Positions 1 through 10,239 of a stretch of DNA of 64,000 nucleotides are shown here, in pieces. The number at the start of each line of letters is the position of its first letter. The first letter of the stretch is position 1. The notes beneath the pieces were generated by a model. It searched no databases, was not told where the DNA came from, and was given only the letters and a program-made list of their open reading frames with translations. The DNA is taken from assembly GCA_021234535.1 (NCBI GenBank), contig CM037840.1, positions 7,243,094-7,307,093 on the forward strand, read 5' to 3'. This DNA comes from Stichopus chloronotus. Taxonomy: Eukaryota; Echinodermata; Holothuroidea; Aspidochirotida; Stichopodidae. The position numbers were made by a program, and so were the translations under genes.

Positions 1-2
1 GT

Positions 3-122
3 TCTGAGGAAGGCTCCCTGTGGTCTGCCTTTGTGACTGCCATTTTGACACTCTGCCTGATCTATTTACAGTACAATAGCCAACTGTCCACAAATGCCAG
101 GAAGACAAGGCCACAGGTTTAG
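3..122 (+). CDS. possible C-terminal end of a membrane protein, partial at the window edge
   Basis: The frame starting at base 3 is open for 39 codons and ends at TAG (120-122). The peptide has an acidic start (SEEGSLWS), then a roughly 20-residue hydrophobic stretch (AFVTAILTLCLIYL) and a basic, polar tail ending RKTRPQV. This is the look of a last transmembrane helix with a short cytosolic tail, so it could be the terminal exon of a plus-strand gene to the left. I do not recognise the family and see no proof of splicing or polyadenylation. An open stretch this short can arise by chance. Confidence 0.28.
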   Translation, partial: SEEGSLWSAFVTAILTLCLIYLQYNSQLSTNARKTRPQV

Positions 123-995
123 GCTGAATTAGGCTGAAAACCAGTCACTGTATGAAAACAACAAAAAACAAAAAGATCAACCTGTTATCTCCACAATATT
201 CCTAGTATTGAACATCATACTGTAGAATTTGATGTTTGCATATCAAGGTGTCATCACACATAGAGTAGTTTAGCCCCCTTACATTACATACAAAGTATTA
301 AAAAGGGGAAAATGCTAAGCTACTGTACATGATACATGTGTCAGCTGTATAGTAAAGCAGTGTCCCAACTACTGTACCAAAAAGACATATGTAAGGCAGA
401 ATGAAAAGTCCTCCTTTCATTGCAGCATTAGAAGTAAAGAAGCTTAGGAAGCAGAAGGCTTAGTCAATCTCAGTCTGATCATAGTAAAATGGATTTTTCA
501 TCTACGAGCAATTTAAGGTTTTTCTATCTGAATTAATGGTGTTAAAATGGTCTGTCAAATTCAATCTTAAATTGTTTAATTGGTTGTAAACCAATGTGAA
601 GTTATGTACAGTATGGTATAAGCCACAGGGTTCCTCCACACTTGTGTGGTTGCTCAGAGCTGTTCAATAAGTGCCCTCCAACGTCTGAAATATTAGGCCT
701 ACTAATATTATATCATAATTGTAGCATCTCAAGGAGCTATAAAAGATTCAAACCAAAAAGCTCATCTCAAACCTTATGTAATATTAATTGCAACACACCA
801 CAGTTTTGACACTAAACAGCACGCCAAGGCTACAGCCGTTTCCCTTTTCAGATTACTGATGGCAGGAAATACAGCGAGGCAGTCATAGTAGTAACCAAGT
901 AGGCCTACTGTAAACGAAATTACTTTTAGTCTGCAGCAGCCTTCATTATTATTAATTTATACAGTGCCTTTAGTAAAACGTTATTCAAAAGCGCT
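123..995. other. non-coding stretch, nothing recognised
   Basis: No convincing reading frame, RNA gene or inverted-repeat element was seen. If the preceding frame is real, this would hold its 3' UTR and the spacer before the LINE remnant. Confidence 0.4.
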
Positions 996-1790
996 TTACA
1001 ATAAAGTAAAGGCAAACGAACACCAGAGAAAATAAGTGCAGAAAATATGTACAAAGTGCTGTAACTTAGGCCTACATGTAGTCATGAAAAGCCATGTTGA
1101 ACAGATACATTTTAAGATTCTCTTCAATATGCTCAGTGATGTGCTGAGCCTTACAATGGAAGGGAGCTCATTCCAAAGCCGAGGACCACCTACTAAAAAA
1201 CTACGATCACCAAGGTTTTGCACTCAGTATGAGAGACTGACAAATTAATACAAGTTGAGAATCTGACCACAGACTATACTAGTGTTTTGTGATGGAACAT
1301 TTCGGTTAAGTATTTTATAGGGGCCAACTGCTGGAGCGTAGTAATTAAGTGGTTAGAGATTAGAAAAAATAGTTACAAAAATCAATATGACTATGAGCAA
1401 AACCATGAACAAGTACCTTACAGTCTTCAGAAGTCAAGCTACTCTTAATAGACCCAATAAAATGAAGGTTGTATGAGATACTTTTCCATTTAGCAGGTGT
1501 AATGTTTTTCAAAGTCAAAATAAGTATCAACAGCACAGCAAGATCCCTGAGGAACCCCATAGGGTACGTCCCTGACAGTAGACACAACTGACTCAATGCA
1601 AACAGCTTGGTGGCAGCAGGAGAAGTAAGAAACAAACCAATCATAAACCTATCCCCCCACACCATGCCGATCTTTAAACTGACCAAGTAAAGTCTAGTGA
1701 GCGACCATGTCGAACGCAGCGCTTAGTTCGATTATTATAGTTTCAGTCGAGTGGAATGGTCTATAAGCAGATTGCATGACTGGCAATAAT
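996..1790 (-). mobile_element. decayed non-LTR retrotransposon (LINE) reverse-transcriptase fragment
   Basis: Read on the minus strand from right to left, typical LINE ORF2 blocks appear in the right order but in changing frames: QSAYRPFHSTET then LSAAFDMV (about 1770-1700), YGVPQGS, the RT motif (about 1560-1535), SLTSEDCKVLVHGF (about 1440-1390), and near the end NLGDRSFLVGGPRLWNELPS (about 1225-1150). The order and wording resemble CR1/L2/Rex-type elements. Frameshifts, in-frame stops and a deletion between the STET and LSAAFD blocks show that it is dead. The 5' part, including the endonuclease, is absent. Confidence 0.8.
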
Positions 1791-1847
1791 GAATGTTGCC
1801 TCGCATGTTGGTCATAAAGTATATTTTCCTCATTTTGTGGGATGGGG

Positions 1848-2031
1848 TAGGTGTTATTATTACTGTTTTGAGGAAGCAGAAAATGCAGGCTGGGTCCAGA
1901 AAATAATGCCCCTGGACAACATTATCTCAAAACACTTAGTTCTTTGTGATCAAGCTGACTATGTACAGGCCAGATTGGAAAGTTTGCTAAGTATTTGTAG
2001 GGGAGAAATCTCTCACACAAAAATACTGTAG
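1848..2031 (+). other. open stretch of unknown meaning
   Basis: A frame running from upstream of the ATG at 1789 ends at TAG (2029-2031). Its second half (KIMPLDNIISKHLVLCDQAD) has protein-like composition. No family was recognised, no splice signals are clear, and it directly follows a LINE remnant. It may be chance or part of the same mobile DNA. Confidence 0.15.
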
Positions 2032-2457
2032 GAACAAAGCTGAGATATCTGCACAAATTAGAAATGTTACTAGCACTTGCACAAAATCTCATACCACCTG
2101 CATAATCTGAGTTCAGACATTTCTATGTGTAATGTTTGTAGGATTAGCCTACTGGTGATCTAGGTCTGTAGACTTCCAATGTGACCGACAATGTTCTCTC
2201 AAATGTCTTGCAAATGTCCTAACAAGAAACATTTATCTGCAAACTCTTGAACCAGCCAAAAACATCCCAGACGTAGTTTGCAACATTTCCACATACCATT
2301 CCACTTTCAACTTATTAAATTGGAAATTGATTCACATATTCACAGCAACCATTATTAAAAGAAATCATGATTCTATGCCTCTTTCATTATGAACAGTTTC
2401 CTATGATAAACTGAAACTGTACTAACGTTAGTTTAGTAAACCTAGGCTAATGCGCGT

Positions 2458-3453
2458 GTCAAATGGAACCTTCAACCCCTCCAAAAGCAAAGGCTTCATT
2501 CGACACAGATATGACGTCAAATGATCAACAAAATGTATTTAACTGTGAATCTTTGGTGAATAAAAATACAGCTATGGTGAATCTGTGATGAACAATTTCA
2601 GCTGAAAAGTGAATCAACTTTGAATCAGCTTTGAGGGAATTGTCAGTAGACAGCCAAAGCACTTGCAGTACATGTACTGTACTGTGAATGGGCACATTGT
2701 TGCTTGGGTCTTTGAAGCAATAATGTCACTAAATTCTCTATCACTGTCAGAAATAACGGAGATGGACAAGCATCCTTTTTGACAGTAGTATATTGGAGGG
2801 ATGTATCTAGCTAGTAGCCAGTCAAGATTTTTATGAGAAGGGCCACCTGAATGAAATGACAAGGAAAAAAAAACACTGGCAAAATTTGTCATTGTTTATA
2901 CAAAGATGAATACGTAGTCACCTGATCAGACTTGTACTGTACATCACTGATGAACTTAGATGGTGACCTGTCTTCTTCCTAGATTGATGAGCTTCGATGA
3001 GTAGACCTTGTGGTAGAGCATCAGCCCTTTAACTGGGAAATCCCACATCTGGTCCATGCCTACCTTATAAAAAGTTGATTGAGAAGGACTTATTATTGCT
3101 ATATCTTGATTCTTGAAGACATGTAGTATGACATCCTGCTGTGGTGTTGTTACATTTTATCTGCATATGCACCATTAGGTCAAATCCCAAATGGCAAGGA
3201 TTTACGAAATGGGATCTAAAGTCACTTGTCGGTGTCCCTATGAGATTGTAGTGGAAAAAACAATCCATTGCAAAATTGGTGAATCTTTGACTTACAAAAT
3301 TCCATGAAAAGTGAGAGCAGGGTGAATCTTTGCCTTAACTTTTCTCTAGTAATTTGAATCTGGGGTGAATCTTTGCCTTAAAATGTTTATAAAAGAGTGA
3401 ATATTAGTGACTGCTTGAGATTGAGGTAGGGGGGTTGAAGGTTCTATTTGACG
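2458..3453. mobile_element. non-autonomous DNA-transposon-like element with terminal inverted repeats
   Basis: The left end reads GTCAAATGGAACCTTCAACC and the right end, reverse-complemented, reads GTCAAATAGAACCTTCAACC, a 20-bp inverted repeat with one mismatch. Just inside both ends the phrase GTGAATCTTTG and close variants recur (about 2544, 2577, 2609, 3279, 3320, 3365, 3397). The interior has no transposase-like frame. I could not identify a clean target-site duplication, so the superfamily is open. Confidence 0.65.
3003..3066 (+). repeat. weak tRNA-like sequence (tRNA-derived remnant)
   Basis: The stretch TGGTAGAGCATCAGCCCTTT resembles the D-arm and anticodon region of a lysine-type tRNA, but the T-arm consensus is damaged and the acceptor stem does not pair well. 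It lies inside the inverted-repeat element 2458-3453. A functional tRNA is unlikely. Confidence 0.25.
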
Positions 3454-5795
3454 GGTACGTAAGTCCTTTGTTCTTCTTGTGGAGTCTCAGCAAAGCCATG
3501 ACTGTAGTCATGACTGTAGCAAGTTTTCAAACTACAGATTTGTTCGAAGTAATGTTACGTTACACACTTACAGTAGCCTAGTTTGGCTCTGAATTTCTAC
3601 GGCTTTTTTACAAGGTTGCAGCTTGTTTTGCCATTGTTGTACTTGCAACTAATACTTCAAGGCTACATTACCCCCAATTACAGTAACTGCACAAACCTAC
3701 AGTACGCTAGCCAAGGCACAGGGCCTAGGCTACAGCAACTAATACAAGGCCAGTACTTCGTGACTTACACTACAGTTACACTACTCAGGCCTAACGTACT
3801 CTCTGATTAACTCTACGCTATTGACATTTTAAGTTTCTACGCTTTTCCCATTTTATTAATCCTCAATGACATACCGTTCTGTGGGAAACTTACATGATAA
3901 CTCAACGGCCTAAGTAAGTTACTTCTTCGTGTTCTGTATTTTAATCAAACACAACATGGAATTTCCTCTATTTCTTCTGGAGGCAGAGAAACAGCGTTCT
4001 TTCATACTTCGCGCGCGCTGACATCATGCATGTTGGTTGCATTTTAGTTCAGCGGTTTCTGTTCACATACTACGGGACGCCGTCCTGGCCTTGGACTGTA
4101 AGTGTACGGTTAACATGTAGACTGCATTTACGACCGTAGTTTCCATACAATTCCGCGGTTTTGTCTGCTTCCAAAATAAAAGCCTGGTGAAGTACTGAGG
4201 AACATCACAATGAAAGTAAATTGGAAGTAATTGGGAATATAAATATTTTATAAGGATAAACAAAACAGGAACGCAGCAGTTCGTTCCCTACTAAATTTCA
4301 GTTCTAAATTTCAGTCCTGTTCCTGTTTGTTACATACTCAGATTACATACTGCAGATTAAATGATCTTGTTCATAAACTTGTTTGTCTTTTGTTTGTTGC
4401 AATTGGTTTAATAAAGTAAATGAACGTATTTCATGACATGCTATTGCTCAATCCAGTAAAAATATAATAGAAAATACCGTACTGAAGTTCATCCCGTGGC
4501 TCTTTGCATAGCCGGGTCTAGAAACTGCATAATTTTAACTAGAACTGAAACTGTAGTATTTCGCCGCCCCATTCCAGGGGGGGGGGGGGGGTTCAGGGAG
4601 TTCAGAAAAAAGCCCCACTTTTCCACTACGAACGTTTCTACTACGAAAGTTGTAGAGGGGACAATAAGAGAATTTCATGGTGTAATATATTGGGATAGAT
4701 TGACCCCAAGTTCAAGTATTTAGGTCAGATAGTTTTTGACCTGGCACTTTCCCAGCCATCTGAATGATGACTCATCCCCTAGGAATGTGCCTTGTCCAGT
4801 CTTTTTGTAAATAGTTATATTCAGCCAAGCAGGGTCATTGTCAGCAGTTATTCATAAGTTGGCAGCCCAGTTGCAACATCAAAGATTCTCAGTAGAATAA
4901 AGCATCAGAATAAATTGTGTATTCCCTTATTCACTTGTTTCTGAGTTGTTATTCATTGTTCAGAGTCAACTCCCAAGCGAACCCTAAGTACCAATATACT
5001 ACACATGGGTTCATAATTCATTGATGGATATCAACATATAATCATCATTTATGCTGCATGTCAAAGACATCTGCTCGGGTTTTAGTGTAGGTTGGTCGTA
5101 AAGATTCACATTCACTACTTCATCACTGCGTTTCACGTCCCTCATGATTACTGCTCAATTTGGCGGTCAGTCTTTGGCCGCATTTACCTGTGGCCTACTG
5201 TACGTTGAAACTGTGTATGATCTAACTCAGTGTTAACATGTAAAACAGTCATGTAAAACAGTCCATGTATTTGCTCATAATTTCATGCTTCATTGTTTTT
5301 TGCTTTTACCGAATCAGAATCAAGATTTGTAATTCTTGTTATTTGAAGAAAAAATCAGTATAGTAGGTTTTGTCTCGTACAAATTTTGCCCTATATATAT
5401 ATAGCCAGGGGGCAAGACATATTTCAGGTGTGTTCTGATCGGTGCCATGAAGTGGAACTACCCAACCATGGAGCTCAACTGAAAATAGGTGGGGATGGGG
5501 GGAGGAGAACAAAGTTGATCGAGCTGGCTCGAGCCCAGCTCCTGCAGCAATTTGGGTGAATATATAAAATAGAGGTATCAAACGTGGGGTGGAAAATGGA
5601 GGCCAAGGGACAGGAAAGAGAGCCATTTCAATGTGTGAGCCAGAGAGAGAGAGGAGCATAATAGGACATAGGAGTGAAATAAAAGAGACAAAGACAGGAA
5701 GAAAGAGAGGGGACAGGAGACAAGAGTAGGTTATAAATAGGTAGATTTAGCTCAAGTATCTATATACATTATACAGGTAACGCTGACAGGTATAC

Positions 5796-5827
5796 TTTTT
5801 GTGACCTGAAATTCCAGGTCACAAAAA
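5796..5827. repeat. perfect 13-bp inverted repeat (hairpin) containing paired TGACCT/AGGTCA half-sites
   Basis: The arms TTTTTGTGACCTG and CAGGTCACAAAAA pair perfectly around a 6-base loop. TGACCT and AGGTCA are separated by 8 bp, the everted-repeat-8 (ER8) layout used by some nuclear receptor dimers. Function is not shown by sequence alone. Confidence 0.6.
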
Positions 5828-5839
5828 ATTGAAGTAAAA

Positions 5840-5865
5840 GTTACTTCACTAAAAAGTGAAGTAAC
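5840..5865. repeat. perfect 11-bp inverted repeat (hairpin)
   Basis: The arms GTTACTTCACT and AGTGAAGTAAC pair perfectly around a 4-A loop, 12 bp after the previous hairpin. The two hairpins together could be the core of a small palindromic element, but outer ends were not found. Confidence 0.6.
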
Positions 5866-7370
5866 CAAAAGAACTACAAGCAGGTCATGGAAGATGTATT
5901 TTATACAAGTGTCAACAAGACAGAAAAATGGCACTGAAAAGGAATGCTACTCCATCATCATGCAGTTTATTCCAAAGTTATCTACAGGCATGTAATTGCT
6001 AGAATTGGAGCAGTATCTTTTTGACATTGTTTTTATTGTGACAGCTGAGGGTACAGAAAATAGGTGTGGGGTACAGGAAATAGGTGTGGGGTTTTCCAGG
6101 CCTACCAATTCAATAATATGCATGTATATACATATGAAATAATATGACTTGTAACATTGTTATTCTTTCACCAAGCAACGTGGGAAAATTGAAAGAATTA
6201 CTTAATTTAGGAATTCACGGAGATACATTCAGTTCTACCCTAGCATAAAATGTGGCACCATTTTGCATCTACACTCTAGAACACAGTTGGGCAAACTCTT
6301 AGCCAGGTTGGTTACGTATACGTACGACCTAACATACTGAACTGTTGAGTACAAAAATACTTAAATTGAGAGAAAATATAATCTTCTTAGATTAAACGTA
6401 ACTCAATAATGGGTGCTTTCTCATCAACGTGAGTGTTTCGCTACCTAACAGTTTAGTATATAGATGTCCGTACCTAACAGTTTTAAGAGTGTAGTCCACA
6501 CCTATACCCACAATTATTATTAAAGGAGAGGGGACACCTCCCATAGAAACCTCTTACAGGGCAACGATCAGTTATCATTTCAAATCATATCAGATACATT
6601 CATGCTAAGCCTGACGAACTTATGCCAACCCCCACATAAAAAATTAAAGCAAGGGGGGAGATGGGGGAAAGTGCCCCCAGTCAGAGCTTTTTCCCCAGTT
6701 GCCCCGCCCCCCCCCCCCACTCAACTCCTGAAGTATAGTGTCCTTTCAGGAGTTTTCAAGGCAAAATAATTCACAAATAATTTTCCTCCCTGTTTGAATC
6801 ATTCCCAAACTTTTCAAAGTAATAAATTCTTGCTGTAGTTGTGAACACATCCCTCTAATACATTATGTACTACCTGGTATGTTCGATATATAAACTTAAA
6901 GTGTAACAGATACATATGTGTATATTTATTCCCTGTTAATATACTGTACATATTGCATTTACCTTTCTGTTTTAAGAAAAGTGTAAAAAGTGTCAAGAGA
7001 TTGCTAATAAGTAGCTTTGAAACATATTGTCGCTTTCCAACTTTTCATGTTGTCAGCTAAGAAGAGTAATAGCCAAATAAGCCTAGCTTGCATTAAAATC
7101 ATTTTGAATCTTTGCTTTGGATGATGCATTATGGACCAACATACACCTATCCTGAGACTTAATTTTTTACCAAGAGATTTGCTAAAACCTCAGAGCCACG
7201 GCAAAACAAAAACATTCCAAGGAGATAAAAGATGGCTAACGATCATTCAAAATGAACTCATAATATGCGAAACCTTCTTAAAATATGCTGAACAAAGAAA
7301 AACCATTCTAAAAAGTAGGAACTCTCAGAAAGAAATACATCTGAAATGTATGAAGAGGTTTTGACCAGAC

Positions 7371-7485
7371 CAGCGGTTCTCACTCAAATTATGTGTCGAG
7401 ACCCAAATGTAGGTCGTACCCAGTCGTTTCGCGTTGGGTGGTGATCTGTGGGTCGCGAATGATTTCTAGTTTAGAAGAACCGCTA
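7371..7485. mobile_element. short hAT-like MITE
   Basis: The left end CAGCGGTTCT matches the reverse complement of the right end AGAACCGCTA except at the outermost position(s). CAGNGGTTCTC ends and an internal GTGGGTCGCGAATG phrase are typical of hAT-derived MITEs. An 8-bp target duplication is not evident, so this is an old or imperfect copy. Confidence 0.5.
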
Positions 7486-8659
7486 GTGGTACGTGTATTC
7501 TCAAAATTCTAAAGGGGCGGTTCCTCTTCACAAGCATAACAAGACTGCAGACCCCTCTGTCGAATCCTCTTCATCTCACTTGTTTATACAGAGTCTCTCG
7601 CCGCAGCCTGTTCGATATCTATATGTGTGACATACAGTAGGGTCATCGTGTAACAGTGTATCAGGGGGCACAGCACCATTAGCTGTTCCATTGACTTACA
7701 CACTAAATTACTTCTGTTTCCTACCCCCCCCCCCCACAGCCTTGTCAAAGTTCACAACCCCCATAAGCTACCCCTCACATGAAAGCCAATAAGTTGGCCT
7801 ATCATGGCACAACAAATTTACCATAGCATGACCGTTTAGATTTTGAGATACAAGGGGAAGAAATTTAGAGGGTGTACACCTGGTCATATTAATCCGCAAA
7901 GTGACGGAAATCAACCCTTTTCCACACCAATTATTGAAACAGCCTAAATCACCTCCGATCCATCTAAATTTGCCGTCACTCAGGCATTGACATCTCCCCT
8001 TTCATATCCATAAAAAATCTGCCACAACTGATCATCTTAACATGAAAAATTTACACCTAGAATGGACCTAAAATTGACGGTGTACTCCCGGTACTACTTT
8101 TCTCAGGAAGGCCGTACCTCTAATAGTGGTGTGCCCCCATCACCAGAGATAGGTCACGACAGAAATAGACTTTGCAAAGTCTTTCTCGGCGAATGAATTC
8201 TCCTCCTTTGATACATTCCTCACAATTTGAGCTGCAGCCTACTTATACCCAACCGAGGATGTGTACTCATCTAGTAACAGCGTTTCCCTGTGATCGCCAT
8301 CCGCCGGAAAGACTTTGGACACTCGATATAATTATGTACAAACGAATAGTCACGTTTGACGTTAGGGTTAATTAATACATATTAAAATACTACGCGTTGG
8401 TCTCATGAAATGAGCCAATAGCAGCGATCGAACAATGAGAGAAAATAATGGTACCTAGGCTAACTTTCACCGTATCACCAGATTTGCCTACGGCAGAAAT
8501 AGGATATCGCTAAGAGAGGCCTCAAACAGTTGAAGGAGAGTAGAATATTGCCATGATAGTTACGTAACTAATCAGTCGTAGGTCCTTTCCCCATCATCAC
8601 TCTCATCATTTCTCACGATGGCCGTGATTGGCTTCTACAGAATTCGGTAGCGAAAAACA
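7486..8659. other. unassigned spacer
   Basis: No gene or clear repeat was seen, apart from a 12-C run (about 7724-7735). From about 8590 the base composition becomes less AT-rich towards the candidate exon at 8660. Confidence 0.35.
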
Positions 8660-8903
8660 ATGGTTTTAGTTAAAAGTAGTGTGCATAATCAAAACGAGTG
8701 TCCAGAGTCTGCGAGGGCAGCTATCAGTGGGGGGAGTAAATACTCTTCCGGAAGAGCAGTACAGTGTGGGTGTTCAGAGGTGGCAGAACCAAGACTTACA
8801 GAAACTTTCCAGCCCAAGCAGACTCTGCAGAGTCTACGACAGAAAAGGTGTGAGGACCAGGAAGCTACAGAGTTCAATTCATCGCTAAAGCCGATACAGG
8901 AAC
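8660..8903 (+). CDS. candidate first coding exon of an unknown plus-strand gene
   Basis: An ATG in a favourable context (A at -3, G at +4) opens a frame of 81 codons plus one base, ending at a good splice donor (GTAAGC at 904). The peptide begins MVLVKSSVHNQNECPESARA and is rich in Ser, Gln, Glu and Lys, like a disordered N-terminus. Local composition is less AT-rich than the surroundings. No downstream partner exon on the plus strand was found, and the frame would otherwise stop at 8944. Function unknown. Confidence 0.25.
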
Positions 8904-9584
8904 GTAAGCTTGTACCTCTGTACTTAATTACTATACTTCTCTGACAGACGTTACCCGCGTGAAGCATGGAATGTAAGGCCTGTCTGTGCAACGTAAATAG
9001 GTAATTAATTAAATAGGCGTCCATAAGTTATGGACTTAAATGGTATTTTTTGGTATCGATTATATTCTCCAGTCTTTGAGGACTGGGATACTCAGAGGTT
9101 CATACACGATTGACTGTTACGCTCAATTTGATATTAAAGGGAAAATCAGGGCGTATTTTCACAATTTATTTCACTACAATTCAATTCTCCACCGGTATCG
9201 CACAATGGGTTATAACTAAAAAATATGATCAAGATTATCTCAAATCGTGTAGACAATTTCGAGAAACGAGTCAAATTTGCCAAAAATCGGTGGAGAACTC
9301 CGAAAGTCTGTACTATCCATATTCATCGAATCAAATATGAATATTCAATACTATCGTCTTTTCAAGGTATGAGGAAAAGTGGGTGAACAGTTTCATACGT
9401 AGCCTACGTGTGCTGTATGTATCATCAACTATCACTAAACTCTTGTTTTACTTAGCATTACGCAATGCACGAACAGCATGGGAACCGTAAACATTCGGTT
9501 ATGTTTATTCATATAACGTCATCTCAGTCTTACACTGTGATTGGTCATAGCATAGAGGAGGCTGTCTTGTATTGTACATGAACA

Positions 9585-9590
9585 TTTATT
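9585..9590 (-). terminator. candidate polyadenylation signal for cotransporter copy A
   Basis: AATAAA on the minus strand, about 380 bases after the copy A stop codon, is the first canonical signal I found downstream. Cleavage near here would give a 3' UTR of about 0.4 kb. Other AATAAA hexamers follow further on (for example near 9505). Confidence 0.4.
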
Positions 9591-9967
9591 TCTTGTACCC
9601 GACAAATATAAGGGTTCTCATTCAACAGTAATTAACGCAATAATTACCGTTTCTTCTACCTTCAAACACCTCCCAACGTCTCCATATTTCGGTGAACAAT
9701 CAGTTTAGAAAGAAAAATCAACTAAAGGTGAATTTTCTCAGTCAAACCCTGATTTCCCCTTTAAGTATGTTCGTCCATCACCGTTGTCCAACACCTCTTA
9801 TCTTAATTCACAAATCAGATGACTTGGAACTATTTTGAAAATGTGCCTTCACACAAACTGAGATAAAACGAAAACCTCCAACAATATTTGAAACAGTTAT
9901 GACGACAAGTAACTTATAATGTGACAGCATAATTTGTAGTCAAACCCAAAATAAGCAGAATTCCAAT

Positions 9968-10239
9968 TCACTGTTCTATGACAAACGTTACCCTCGTGTT
10001 TGGAACAGAAAAGAAAAAGTACATAATTGTCGTCACCACCAAAATGATGAAAAGATTTATATTGAGGAATATTTTTGCCATTGGTCTCTGCTTCAGCGAT
10101 GTGATTTTCTTTAGGTGGGCCTGCTGTTTTGACAGCATCGCTTTTCCCTTCGGGGAGTAGTTGTAGCCACAGAACCAATCATAACCACGTTGACAGTAGG
10201 TCGCTGACCAGTCTTCTTTCAAACCGTTTTCCAGTTTCT
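9968..10239 (-). CDS. copy A exon 15 (last helix and stop)
   Basis: Begins with a split Glu codon, runs [23 protein letters not shown], the linker KITSLKQRP and the final membrane helix, and ends [14 protein letters not shown]. The tail after the helix is about ten residues longer than in SGLT1. It is separated from exon 14 by a 5.7-kb repeat-filled intron. Confidence 0.92.

Larger units (their letters stand above)
3454..7370. other. gene-poor stretch with homopolymer runs and hairpins
   Basis: No gene was recognised over nearly 4 kb; open frames here are short and lack protein-like patterns. It holds a 15-G run (4577-4591), a C-rich run (about 6702-6719), a tandem duplication around 6050-6090 (two copies of AAATAGGTGTGGGG) and the two hairpins listed separately. 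Confidence 0.4.
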
